A stretch of 64,000 nucleotides of DNA from Calliopsis andreniformis (lineage: Eukaryota; Arthropoda; Insecta; Hymenoptera; Andrenidae), in the NCBI RefSeq assembly GCF_051401765.1, contig NW_027480422.1, positions 18,060,001 to 18,124,000 on the forward strand, written 5' to 3'. Positions 1-13,524 of this stretch are shown in pieces (the first letter of the stretch is position 1; each line of letters opens with the position of its first letter). Position numbers and translations under genes: made by a program. Under the pieces are notes generated by a model. The model was not told the DNA's origin, ran no database searches, and worked only from the letters and a program-made list of their open reading frames with translations.

Positions 1-901
1 TGTGAAAGTACTGGTCATTTCTATGTTCCGGGTAACCTAGGCTTCATTCTAGGGCGTTGCTCCACCAGATCGAATAGCTAGAGACTTAGAATTCAACGCC
101 AGAAGAATAAAATACAACATGGGTACCACAGTTTTTCCATCGTATAAAATGTATAATTGCAAGCAGTGTGAAGGTAATGGTCATTTCCACGTTACGGGCA
201 ACCTAGGCTTCACTCTAGAGCGTTCCTCCTCCAGACCGAGTAGTTAGGGCCTTAGATGTCAACGCCCGAAGCATAAAATACAAAATAAATAGAACAGCTT
301 TTCCATTGTATAAAACGAATAATTGCAACCAGTGTGAAAGTTATGGTCATTTCTACTCTCCGGGCAACCTAGGCTTAACTCCAGGGCGTTGTTCCTCCAG
401 ATCGAATAGCTAGGGACTTTGAATACAACGCAAGAAGCATAAAATACAATAAAAATGCAACAGTTTTACCATCGTGTAACAGGAAAGCTGCAGCCAGTGT
501 GAAAGTACTGGTCACTTCTATGTTCCAGGTGACCTAGGCATCACACTAGGTTATTGCTCCACCAGATAGAATAGCTAGGTACTTAGAATTCAACGCCAGG
601 AGAACAAAATACAACATAAGTACAACAGTTTTTCCATCGTATAAAATGTATAATTGCAAGAAGTGTGAAGGTAATGGTCATTTCTACGTTCTGGGCAACC
701 TAGGCTTCACTCTAGAGCGTTGCTCCACCAGATCGAATGGTTAGGGCCTTGGAAGTCAACGCCCGAAGCATAAAATACAAAATAAATAGAACAGTTTTTC
801 CATTGTATAAAACGAATAATTGCAACCAGAGTGAAAGTTATGGTCATTTCTACGTCCCGGGCATCCTAGGCTTCACTCTAGGGCGTTGCTCCACCAGATC
901 G

Positions 902-3895
902 AATAGCTAGGGCTAGAAGTCAACGCTAGAAGCATAAAATAAAAGAAAAATACAACAGTTTTGCCATCGTATAAAACGAATAATTGCAACCAGTGTGAAA
1001 GTTAGGGTCATTTCTACGGTCCGGGCAACCTAGGCTTCACTCTAGGGCGTTGTTCCACCAGATCGAATAGTTAGGGCCTAAGAAGACAACGCCAGAAGCA
1101 TAAAATACAATATAAATACAACAGCTTTTCCATCGTATGTAATGTATATTTGCAAACAGTGTGAAAGTAAAGGTCATTTCTACGTTCCGGGCAACCTAGG
1201 TTTCACTTTAGGGCGTTGCTCCACCAGATCGAATAGCTCGGGCCTTAGAAGTCAACGCCAGAAACACAAAATAAAATAAAAATACAACAGTTACTCCATC
1301 GTATAACAGGAATAATTACAACCAGTGTGAAAGTAATGGGCATTTCTACGTTCCGGGCAACCTAGGCTTCACCCTAGGGCGTTGCTCCACCAGATCCAAT
1401 AGTTAGGACCTAAGAAGTCAACGCCAGAAGCATAAAATACAAAATAGATACAACAGTTTTTCCATCACATAACAGGAATTATTGCAACCAGTGTGAAAGT
1501 GATGGTCATTTCTATGTTCCGGGCAACATAGGCTTTACTCTAGGGCGATGCTCCTCCAGTTCGAATAGCTAGGGCCTAAGAAGTCTACACCAGAAGCATA
1601 AAATACAATATAAATACAACAGTTTTTCCATTGTATAAAACGAATAATTGCTACCAGTGTGAAAGTTATGGTCATTTCTGCGTTCCAGGCCCCATAGGCT
1701 TCACACTTGGACGTTGCTCCACCAGATCGAATAGCTAGGACCTTAGAAGTCAAAGCCAGACGCAGAAAATACAATATAAATACAACAGCTTTTCCATCGT
1801 ACAAAACGAATAATTGCAATCCGTATGAATATTATGGTCATTTCTACGTTCCGCGCAACCTAGGCTTCACCCTAGGTCGTTGTTCCACCAGATCCAATAG
1901 TTAGGACATAAGAAGTCAACGCCAGAAGCATAAAATACAAAATAGATACAACAGATTTTCCATCATATAACAGGAATAATTGCAACCAGTGTGAAAGTAA
2001 TGGGCATTTCTACGTTCCGTGCAATCTAGGCTTCACTCTAGGGCGTTGGTCCACCAGGTCGAATAGATAGGGCCTTAGAAAACAACTTCAGACGCATAAA
2101 ATACAATATAAATACAACAGTTTTTCCACGGTATAAAACGAATAATTGCAACCACTATGAAAGTTATGGTCATTTCTACGTTCCGGGCAACCTAGGCTTC
2201 ACCCTAGGGCGTTGCTCCCCCAGATCGAATAGTGAGGGCCTAAGACGCCTACGCCAGAAGCAAAAAATACAATATAAACACCACAGTTTTTCCATCGTAT
2301 AACGGGAATAATTGCAACCAGAGTGAAGGTGATGGTCATTTCTAAGTTCCGGGCAACCTAGGCTTCACTCTAGAGCGTTGCTCCACCAGATCAAATAGCT
2401 AGGGCTAGAAGTCAACGCTAGAAGCATAAAATAAAAGAAAAATACAACAGTTTTGCCATCGTATAAAACGAATAATTGCAACCAGTGTGAAAGTTAGGGT
2501 CATTTCTACGGTCCGGGCAACCTAGGCTTCACTCTAGGGCGTTGTTCCACCAGATCGAATAGTTAGGGCCTAAGAAGACAACGCCAGAAGCATAAAATAC
2601 AATATAAATACAACAGCTTTTCCATCGTATGTAATGTATATTTGCAAACAGTGTGAAAGTAAAGGTCATTTCTACGTTCCGGGCAACCTAGGTTTCACTT
2701 TAGGGCGTTGCTCCACCAGATCGAATAGCTCGGGCCTTAGAAGTCAACGCCAGAAACACAAAATAAAATAAAAATACAACAGTTACTCCATCGTATAACA
2801 GGAATAATTACAACCAGTGTGAAAGTAATGGGCATTTCTACGTTCCGGGCAACCTAGGCTTCACCCTAGGGCGTTGCTCCACCAGATCCAATAGTTAGGA
2901 CCTAAGAAGTCAACGCCAGAAGCATAAAATACAAAATAGATACAACAGTTTTTCCATCACATAACAGGAATAATTGCAACCAGTGTGAAAGTGATGGTCA
3001 TTTCTATGTTCCGGGCAACATAGGCTTTACTCTAGGGCGATGCTCCTCCAGTTCGAATAGCTAGGGCCTAAGAAGTCTACACCAGAAGCATAAAATACAA
3101 TATAAATACAACAGTTTTTCCATTGTATAAAACGAATAATTGCTACCAGTGTGAAAGTTATGGTCATTTCTGCGTTCCAGGCCCCATAGGCTTCACACTT
3201 GGACGTTGCCCCACCAGATCGAATAGCTAGGACCTTAGAAGTCAAAGCCAGACGCAGAAAATACAATATAAATACAACAGCTTTTCCATCGTACAAAACG
3301 AATAATTGCAATCCGTATGAATATTATGGTCATTTCTACGTTCCGCGCAACCTAGGCTTCACCCTAGGTCGTTGTTCCACCAGATCCAATAGTTAGGACA
3401 TAAGAAGTCAACGCCAGAAGCATAAAATACAAAATAGATACAACAGATTTTCCATCATATAACAGGAATAATTGCAACCAGTGTGAAAGTAATGGGCATT
3501 TCTACGTTCCGTGCAATCTAGGCTTCACTCTAGGGCGTTGGTCCACCAGGTCGAATAGATAGGGCCTTAGAAAACAACTTCAGACGCATAAAATACAATA
3601 TAAATACAACAGTTTTTCCACGGTATAAAACGAATAATTGCAACCACTATGAAAGTTATGGTCATTTCTACGTTCCGGGCAACCTAGGCTTCACCCTAGG
3701 GCGTTGCTCCCCCAGATCGAATAGTGAGGGCCTAAGACGCCTACGCCAGAAGCAAAAAATACAATATAAACACCACAGTTTTTCCATCGTATAACGGGAA
3801 TAATTGCAACCAGAGTGAAGGTGATGGTCATTTCTAAGTTCCGGGCAACCTAGGCTTCACTCTAGAGCGTTGCTCCACCAGATCAAATAGCTAGG
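902..3895 (+). repeat. Two tandem 1,492-bp (9-monomer) satellite copies
   Basis: The block 902-2393 recurs at 2394-3885, with identity running on to 3895. I noticed only two single-base differences, one near 1480 and one near 1710. Before 902 and after 3895 the aligned sequences differ again, so the edges are sharp and fall at the same monomer phase. That is the expected footprint of unequal crossing-over. A 2-bp deletion (AGGGCTAGAAG in place of AGGGCCTTAGAAG) marks the start of both copies. Confidence 0.9.
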
Positions 3896-5571
3896 ACCTT
3901 AGAAGTAAACGCCAGAACGACAAAATAAAATAAAAATACAAGTGTTATTCCATCGTATAACAGGAATAATTACAACCAGTGTGAAAGTAATGGGCATTTC
4001 TACGTTCCGTGCATCCTAGGCTTCACTCTAGGGCGTTGGTCCGCCTGGCCGAATAGTTAGGGCCTTAGAAAACAACTCCAGACTCATAAAATACAATATA
4101 AATACAACAGTTTTCACACGGTATAAAACGAATAATTGCAACCAGTATGAAAGTTATGGTCATTTCTACGTTACGGGCAGCCTAGGCTTCACCCTAGGGC
4201 GTTGCTCCACCAAATCGAATAGTTAGGGCCTAAGAAGTCAACGCCAGAAGCATAAGATACAAAATAAATACAACAGTTTTTCCAACGTATAACAAGAATA
4301 ATTGCAACCAGTGTGAGAGTGATGGTCATTTCTACATTCCGGGAAACCTAGGCTTCACTCTAGGGCGTTGCTCCACCAGATCGAATGCATAGTGCCATAG
4401 AAGTCAACGCCAGAAGCATAAAGTACATTAAAAATCCAACAGTTTGTCCAGCGTATAACAGGAGTAATTGCCACCAGTGTCAAAGTGATGGTCATTTCTG
4501 CATTCCGGGCAACCTAGGCTTCACTCTAGGGCGTTGCTCCTCCAGACAGAATAGTTAGGGCCCAGGAAGTCAACGCCAGAAGCATAAAATACAATATAAA
4601 CACCACAGTTTTTCCATCGTATAACGGGAATAATTGCAACCAGAGTGAAGGTGATGGTCATTTCTAAGTTCCGGGCAACCTAGGCTTCACTCTAGAGCGT
4701 TGCTCCACCATATCGAATAGCTAGGACCTTAGAAGTCATCGCCAGAAGCACAAAATAAAATAAAAATACAACAGTTATTACATCGTATAACAGGAATAAT
4801 TACAACCAGTGTGAAAGTAATGGGCATTTCTACGTTCCGTGCAACCTAGGCTTCACTCTAGGGCGTTGGTCCACCTGGCCGAATAGTTAGGGCCTTAGAA
4901 AACAACTCCAGACTCATAAAATACAATATAAATACAACAGTTTTTCCACGGTATAAAAGGAATAATTGCAACCAGTATGAAAGTTATGCTCATTTCTACA
5001 TTCCGGGAAACCTAGGCTTCACTCTAGGGCGTTGCTCCACCAGATCGAATGCATAGTGCCATAGAAGTCAACGCCAGAAGCATAAAGTACATTAAAAATC
5101 CAACAGTTTGTCCATCGTATAACAGGAGTAATTGCCACCAGGGTCAAAGTGATGGTCATTTCTACGTTCCGGGCAACCTAGGCTTCACTCTAGGGCGTTG
5201 CTCCACCACATCGGGTAGCTGCGGCCTTAGATGTCAACGCCAGAAGCATAAAATACAATATAAATACAACAGTTTTTAAATCGTATAACAGGAATGATTG
5301 CAAACAGTGTGAAAGGTATGGTCATTTCTACATTCCGGGCTGCCTAGGCTTCACTCTAGGGCGTTGCTCCTCCAGATCGTATAGTTAGGGCCTAAGAAGT
5401 CAACGCCAGAAGCATAAAATAAAATATAAATACAACAGTTTTTCCCTTGTATAACAGGAATAATTGCAACCAGTGTGAAAGGTATGGTCATTTCTTCGTT
5501 CCGGGCAACCTAGGCTTCACTCTAGGGCGTTGCTCCACCACATCGGATAGCTGCGGCCTTAGAAGTCAACG

Positions 5572-8500
5572 CCAGAAGCATAAAATACAATATAAATACA
5601 ACAGTTCTTCAATCGTATACCAGGAATAATTGCAAACAGTGTGAAAGATATGGTCATTTCTACGTTGCGGGCATCCTAGGCTTCACTCTAGGGCATTGCT
5701 CCACCACATCGAATAGCTACGGCCTTAGAAGTCAACGCCATAACTATAAAAAACAATATAAATACAACAGTTTTTCCATTGTATAACAGGAATAATTGCA
5801 ACCAGTGTGAAAGTGATGGTCATTTCTACGTTCCGGGCAACCTAGGCTTCACTCTGGGGCGTTGCTCCACCACATCGGATAGCTGCGGCCTTAGAAGTCA
5901 ACGCCAGAAGCATAAAATACAATATAAATACAACAGTTTTTTATTCGTATAACAGGAATGATTGCAAACAGTGTGAAAGATATGGTCATTTCTACGTTGC
6001 GGGCATCCTAGGCTTCACTCTAGGGCATTGCTCCACCACATCGAATAGCTACGGCCTTAGAAGTCAACGCCATAACTATAAAAAGCAATATATATACAAC
6101 AGTTTTTCCATTGTATAACAGGAATAATTGCAACCAGTGTGAAAGTGATGGTCATTTCTACGTTCCGGGCAACCTAGGCTTCAGTCTAGGGCATGGTTCC
6201 CCCAGATCGAATAGCTAGGGCCTAAGAAGCCTACGCCAGAAGCATAAAATGCAATATAAACACCACAGTTTTTCCATCGTATAACGGGAATAATTGCCAC
6301 CAGAGTGAAGGTGATGGTCATTTCTAAGTTCCGGGCAACCTAGGCTTCACTCTAGAGCGTTGCTCCACCAGATCGAATAGCTAGGACCTTAGAAGTCAAC
6401 GCCAGAAGCACAAAATAAAATAAAAATACAACAGTTATTACATCGTATAACAGGAATAATTACAACCAGTGTGAAAGTAATGGGCATTTCTACGTTCCGT
6501 GCAACCTAGGCTTCACTCTAGGGCGTTGGTCCACCTGGCCGAATAGTTAGGGCCTTAGAATCCAACTCCACACTCATAAAATACAATATAAATACAACAG
6601 TTTTTCCACGGTATAAAAGGAATAATTGCAACCAGTATGAAAGTTATGGTCATTTCTACGTTACGGGCAACCTAGGCTTCATCCTAGGGCGTTATTCCAC
6701 CAAATCGAATAGTTAGGGCCTAAGAAGTCAACGCCAGAAGCATAAAATACAAAATAAATACAACAGTTTTTCCATCGTATAACAAGAATAATTGCAGCCA
6801 GTGTGAGAGTGATGGTCATTTCTACATTCCGGGAAACCTAGGCTTCACTCTAGGGCGTTGCTCCACCAGATCGAATGCATAGTGCCATAGAAGTCAACGC
6901 CAGAAGCATAAAGTACATTAAAAATCCAACAGTTTGTCCATCGTATAACAGGAGTAATTGCCACCAGGGTCAAAGTGATGGTCATTTCTTCATTCCGGTC
7001 AACCTAGGCTTCACTCTAGGGCGTTGCTCCTCCAGATAGAATAGTTAGGGCCCAGGAAGTCAACGCCAGAAGCATAAAATAAAATATAAATACAACAGTT
7101 TTTCCCTTGTATAAAATGAATAATTGCAAACAGTGTGGAAGTAATGGTTATTTCTACGTTCCGGGCAACCTGGGCTTCACGCTAGGGCGTTGCTCCACCA
7201 CATCGAATAGCTACGGCATTAGGAGCCAACGCCAGAGGCATAACATACAATATAAGCACAACAATTTTTCCATCGTATAAAATGTATAATTCCAAGCAGT
7301 GTGAAGGTAATGGTCATTTCTACTTTCAGGGCAACCTAGGCTTCACTCTAGAGCGTTGCTCCACCAGATCGAATGGTTAGGGCCTTAGAAGTCAACGCCC
7401 GAAGCATAAAATACAAAATAAATAGAACAGCTTTTCCATTGTATAAAACGAATAATTGCAACCAGTGTGAAAGCTATGGTCATTTATACGTTCCGGGCAA
7501 CCTAGGCTTCACTCTAGGGCATTGTCCGACCAGAACGAATAGTTAGGGCCTATGAAGTCAACGCCAGAAGCATAAAATACAATATAAATACAACAGCTCT
7601 CCCATCGTATATAATGTATATTTGCAAACAGTGTGAAAGTAAAGGTCATTTCTACGTACCGGGCAACCTAGGTTTCGCTGTAGGGCGCTGCTCTGCCAGA
7701 TCGAATAGCTAGGGACTTAGAAGTCAACCCCAGAAGCATAAAATACAATATAAATACAACAGTTCTTCAATCGTATACCAGGAATAATTGCAAACAGTGT
7801 GAAAGATATGGTCATTTCTACGTTGCGGGCATCCTAGGCTTCACTCTAGGGCATTGCTCCACCACATCGAATAGCTACGGCCTTAGAAGTCAACGCCATA
7901 ACTATAAAAAACAATATAAATACAACAGTTTTTCCATTGTATAACAGGAATAATTGCAACCAGTGTGAAAGTGATGGTCATTTCTACGTTCCGGGCAACC
8001 TAGGCTTCACTCTGGGGCGTTGCTCCACCACATCGGATAGCTGCGGCCTTAGAAGTCAACGCCAGAAGCATAAAATACAATATAAATACAACAGTTTTTT
8101 ATTCGTATAACAGGAATGATTGCAAACAGTGTGAAAGATATGGTCATTTCTACGTTGCGGGCATCCTAGGCTTCACTCTAGGGCATTGCTCCACCACATC
8201 GAATAGCTACGGCCTTAGAAGTCAACGCCATAACTATAAAAAGCAATATATATACAACAGTTTTTCCATTGTATAACAGGAATAATTGCAACCAGTGTGA
8301 AAGTGATGGTCATTTCTACGTTCCGGGCAACCTAGGCTTCAGTCTAGGGCATGGTTCCCCCAGATCGAATAGCTAGGGCCTAAGAAGCCTACGCCAGAAG
8401 CATAAAATGCAATATAAACACCACAGTTTTTCCATCGTATAACGGGAATAATTGCCACCAGAGTGAAGGTGATGGTCATTTCTAAGTTCCGGGCAACCTA

Positions 8501-9796
8501 GGCTTCACTCTAGAGCGTTGCTCCACCAGATCGAATAGCTAGGACCTTAGAAGTCAACGCCAGAAGCACAAAATAAAATAAAAATACAACAGTTATTACA
8601 TCGTATAACAGGAATAATTACAACCAGTGTGAAAGTAATGGGCATTTCTACGTTCCGTGCAACCTAGGCTTCACTCTAGGGCGTTGGTCCACCTGGCCGA
8701 ATAGTTAGGGCCTTAGAATCCAACTCCACACTCATAAAATACAATATAAATACAACAGTTTTTCCACGGTATAAAAGGAATAATTGCAACCAGTATGAAA
8801 GTTATGGTCATTTCTACGTTACGGGCAACCTAGGCTTCATCCTAGGGCGTTATTCCACCAAATCGAATAGTTAGGGCCTAAGAAGTCAACGCCAGAAGCA
8901 TAAAATACAAAATAAATACAACAGTTTTTCCATCGTATAACAAGAATAATTGCAGCCAGTGTGAGAGTGATGGTCATTTCTACATTCCGGGAAACCTAGG
9001 CTTCACTCTAGGGCGTTGCTCCACCAGATCGAATGCATAGTGCCATAGAAGTCAACGCCAGAAGCATAAAGTACATTAAAAATCCAACAGTTTGTCCATC
9101 GTATAACAGGAGTAATTGCCACCAGGGTCAAAGTGATGGTCATTTCTTCATTCCGGTCAACCTAGGCTTCACTCTAGGGCGTTGCTCCTCCAGATAGAAT
9201 AGTTAGGGCCCAGGAAGTCAACGCCAGAAGCATAAAATAAAATATAAATACAACAGTTTTTCCCTTGTATAAAATGAATAATTGCAAACAGTGTGGAAGT
9301 AATGGTTATTTCTACGTTCCGGGCAACCTGGGCTTCACGCTAGGGCGTTGCTCCACCACATCGAATAGCTACGGCATTAGGAGCCAACGCCAGAGGCATA
9401 ACATACAATATAAGCACAACAATTTTTCCATCGTATAAAATGTATAATTCCAAGCAGTGTGAAGGTAATGGTCATTTCTACTTTCAGGGCAACCTAGGCT
9501 TCACTCTAGAGCGTTGCTCCACCAGATCGAATGGTTAGGGCCTTAGAAGTCAACGCCCGAAGCATAAAATACAAAATAAATAGAACAGCTTTTCCATTGT
9601 ATAAAACGAATAATTGCAACCAGTGTGAAAGCTATGGTCATTTATACGTTCCGGGCAACCTAGGCTTCACTCTAGGGCATTGTCCGACCAGAGCGAATAG
9701 TTAGGGCCTATGAAGTCAACGCCAGAAGCATAAAATACAATATAAATACAACAGCTCTCCCATCGTATATAATGTATATTTGCAAACAGTGTGAAA
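5572..9796 (+). repeat. Two tandem 2,158-bp (13-monomer) satellite copies
   Basis: Sequence from 5572 to 7638 recurs at 7730 to 9796 with an offset of 2,158 bp (13 x 166) and almost no differences (for example AGAACGAAT near 7533 against AGAGCGAAT near 9691). Identity ends at 7639/9797, where the second copy carries a 2-nt deletion (GTGAAATAAAGG). The join therefore lies where the right copy meets a different variant block. Confidence 0.88.
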
Positions 9797-11490
9797 TAAA
9801 GGTCATTTCTACGTACCGGGCAACCTAGGTTTCGCTGTAGGGCGCTGCTCCGACAGATCGAATAGCTAGGGACTTAGAAGTCAACCCCAGAAGCATAAAA
9901 CACAATAAAAATACAACAGTTTTTCCATCGTATAAAACGTATAATTGCAAGGACTGTGAAGGCAATGGTCATTTCTACGTTCCGGGCAACCTAGGCTTCA
10001 CTCTAGAGCGTTGCTTCACCAGATCGAATAGTTAGGGCCTTAGATGTCAACGCCCGAAGCATAAAATACAAAATAAATAGAACAGTTTTTCCATTGTATA
10101 AAACGAATAATTGCAACCAGTGTGAATGACATGGTCATTTCTACGTTCCGGGCAACCTGGGCTTCACTCTAGGGCGTTGCTCCAACACATCGAATAGCTA
10201 CGGCCTTAGAAGTCAACACCATAACAATAAAAACCAATATATATACAACAGTTTTTCCATTGTATAACAGGAATAATTGCAACCAGTGTGAAAGTGATGG
10301 TCATTTCTACGTTCCGGGCAACCTAGGCTTCAGTCTAGGGCATGGTTCCCCCAGATCGAATAGTTAGGGCCTAAGAAGCCTACGCCAGAAGCATAAAATA
10401 CAATATAAACACCACAGTTTTTCCATCGTATAACGGGAATAATTGCAACCAGTGTGAAAGTGATGCTCATTTCTACGTTCCGGGCAACCTAGGCTTCACT
10501 CTAGGGCGTTGTTCCACCACATCGGATAGCTGCGGCCTTAGAAGTCAACGCCAGAAGCATAAAATACAATATAAATACAACAGTTTTTCAATCGTATAAC
10601 AGGAATGATTGCAAACAGTGTGAAATATATGGTCATTTCTACGTAGCGGGCATCCTAGGCTTCACTCTAGGGCGTTGCTCCTCCAGATCGTATAGTTAGG
10701 GCCTAAGAAGTCAACGCCAGAAGCATAAAATAAAATATAAATACAACAGTTTTTCCCTTGTATAACAGGAATAATTGCAACCAGTGTGAAAGGTATGGTC
10801 ATTTCTTCGTTCCGGGCAACCTAGGCTTCACTCTAGGGCGTTGCTCCACCACATCGGATAGCTGCGGCCTTAGAAGTCAACGCCAGAAGCATAAAATACA
10901 ATATAAATACAACAGTTCTTCAATCGTATACCAGGAATAATTGCAAACAGTGTGAAAGATATGGTCATTTCTACGTTGCGGGCATCCTAGGCTTCACTCT
11001 AGGGCATTGCTCCACCACATCGAATCGCTACGGCCTTAGAAGTCAACGCCATAACTATAAAAAACAATATAAATACAACAGTTTTTCCATCGTATAACAG
11101 GAATAATTGCAACCAGTGTGAAAGTGATGGTCATTTCTACGTTCCGGGCAACCTAGGCTTCACTCTAGGGCGTTGCTCCACCACATCGGATAGCTGCGGC
11201 CTTAGAAGTCAACGCCAGAAGCATAAAATACAATATAAATACAACAGTTTTTCAATCGTATAACAGGAATGATTGCAAACAGTGTGAAAGGTATGGTCAT
11301 TTCTACGTTGCGGGCATCCTAGGCTTCACTCTAGGGCATTGCTCCACCACATGGAATAGCTACGGCCTTAGAAGTCAACGCCATAACTATAAAAAGCAAT
11401 ATATATACAACAGTTTTTCCATTGTATAACAGGAATAATTGCAACCAGTGTGAAAGTGATGGTCATTTCTACGTTCCGGGCAACCTAGGC
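9772..11490 (+). repeat. Satellite block shared with 15746-17464
   Basis: About 1.7 kb recurs 5,974 bp downstream (36 x 166) with few differences. Both copies start in the monomer carrying the 2-nt deletion GTGAAATAAAGG (9791 and 15765) and include the same order of GCGGCC-type and CATAACTATAAAA-type monomers. At 11491 the left copy reads TTCATCCTAGGG where the right copy has TTCAGTCTAGGG, which marks the end of the shared block. Confidence 0.8.
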
Positions 11491-13400
11491 TTCATCCTAG
11501 GGCGTTATTCCACCAAATCGAATAGTTAGGGCCTAAGAAGTCAACGCCAGAAGCATAAAATACAAAATAAATACAACAGTTTTTCCATCGTATAACAAGA
11601 ATAATTGCAACCAGTGTGAGAGTGATGGTCATTTCTACATTCCGGGAAACCTAGGCTTCACTCTAGGGCGTTGCTCCACCAGATCGAATGCATAGTGCCA
11701 TAGAAGCCAACGCCAGAAGCATAAAGTACATTAAAAATCCAACAGTTTGTCCATCGTATAGCAGGAGTAATTGCCACCAGGGTCAAAGTGATGGTCATTT
11801 CTGCATTCCGGGCAACCTAGGCTTCACTCTAGGGCGTTGCTCCTCCAGATAGAATAGTTAGGGCCCAGGAAGTCAACGCCAGAAGCATAAAATAAAATAT
11901 AAATACAACAGTTTTTCCCTTGTATAAAATGAATAATTGCAAACAGTGTGGAAGTAATGGTTATTTCTACGTTCCGGGCAACCTGGGCTTCACGCTAGGG
12001 CGTTGCTCCACCACATCGAATAGCTACGGCATTAGGAGCCAACGCCAGAGGCATAACATACAATATAAGCACAACAATTTTTCCATCGTATAAAATGTAT
12101 AATTCCAAGCAGTGTGAAGGTAATGGTCATTTCTACGTTCAGGGCAACCTAGGCTTCACTCTAGAGAGTTGCTTCACCAGATCGTATAGTTAGGGCCTTA
12201 GATGTCAACGCCCGAAGCATAAAATACAAAATAAATAGAACAGTTTTTCCATTGTATAAAACGAATAATTGCAACCAGTGTGAAAGTTATGGTCATTTCT
12301 ACGTTCCGGGCAGCCTAGGCTTAACTGTAGGGCGTTGCTCCACCAGATCGCATAGTTAGGGACTTAGAATTTAACGCCAGAAGCATAAAATACAATAAAA
12401 ATGCAACAGTTTTTCCATAGTATAACAGGAATAATTGCAACCAATGTGAAAGTACAGGTCATTTCTACGTTCCGGGCAACCTAGGCTTCGCTCTAGGGAC
12501 TTGCTCCACCAGATCGAATAGCTAGGGACTTAGAAGTCCACGCCAGAGGCATAAAATACAATAAAAATGCAACAGCTCTTCCATCGTATATAATGTATAT
12601 TTGCAAACAGTGTGAAATAAAGGTCATTTCTACGTACCGGGCAACCTAGGTTTCGCTGTAGGGCGCTGCTCCGCCAGATCGAATAGCTAGGGACTTAGAA
12701 GTCAACCCCAGAAGCATAAAATACAATAAAAATACAACAGTTTTTCCATCGTATAAAATGTATAATTGCAAGGACTGTGAAGGCAATGGTCATTTCTACG
12801 TTCAGGGCAACCTAGGCTTCACTCTGGAGCGTTGCTTCACCAGATCGAATAGTTAGGGCCTTAGATGTCAACGCCCGAAGCATAAAATACAAAATAAATA
12901 GAACAGTTTTTCCATTGTATAAAACGAATAATTGCAACCAGTGTGAAAGGCATGGTCATTTCTACGTTCCGGGCAACCTGGGCTTCACTCTAGGGCGTTG
13001 CTCCAACACATCGAATAGCTACGGCGTTAGGAGTCAACGTCAGAGGCATAAAATACAAAATAAATACAACAGTTTTTCCATCGTATAACAAGAATAATTG
13101 CAACCATTGTGAAAGTGATGGTCATTTCTACATTCCGGGCTGCCTAGGCTTCACTCTAGGGCGTTGCTCCTCCAGATCGTATAGTTAGGGCCTAAGAAGT
13201 CAACGCCAGAAGCATAAAATAAAATATAAATACAACAGTTTTTCCCTTGTATAAAAGGAATAATTGCAACCAGTGTGAAAGGTATGGTCATTTCTTCGTT
13301 CCGGGCAACCTAGGCTTCACACTAGGGCGTTGCTCCAACACACCGGATAGCTGCGGCCTTAGAAGTCAACGCCAGAAGCATAAAATACAATATAAATACA
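11480..13400 (+). repeat. Satellite block shared with 21769-23689 and 24424-26344
   Basis: About 1.9 kb recurs at offset 10,289 bp (62 monomers) and again 2,655 bp further on. Diagnostic variants common to the three copies are ATAGAAGCCAACGCC, TTTCTGCATTCCGGG and CTAGAGAGTTGCTTCACCAG. At about 13400 the block ends: the left copy has AGTTTTTTATTCG and the other two have AGTTCTTCAATCG. Sequence resembling the 13-monomer block then follows. Confidence 0.8.
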
Positions 13401-13524
13401 ACAGTTTTTTATTCGTATAACAGGAATGATTGCAAACAGTGTGAAAGATATGGTCATTTCTACGTTGCGGGTATCCTAGGCTTCACTCTAGGGCATTGCT
13501 CCACCACATCGAATAGCTACGGCC

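Noticed and set aside
5447..5629. A repeated 60-codon ORF with C-x2-C-x4-H spacing (also at 10758, 16732, 20549, 23536, 26191, 35724, 38214)
   Set aside because: It is the satellite monomer read in one frame. The monomer is 166 bp, so the frame shifts each copy, the fourth zinc ligand is not placed as in a CCHC knuckle, and copies mutate without regard to frame.
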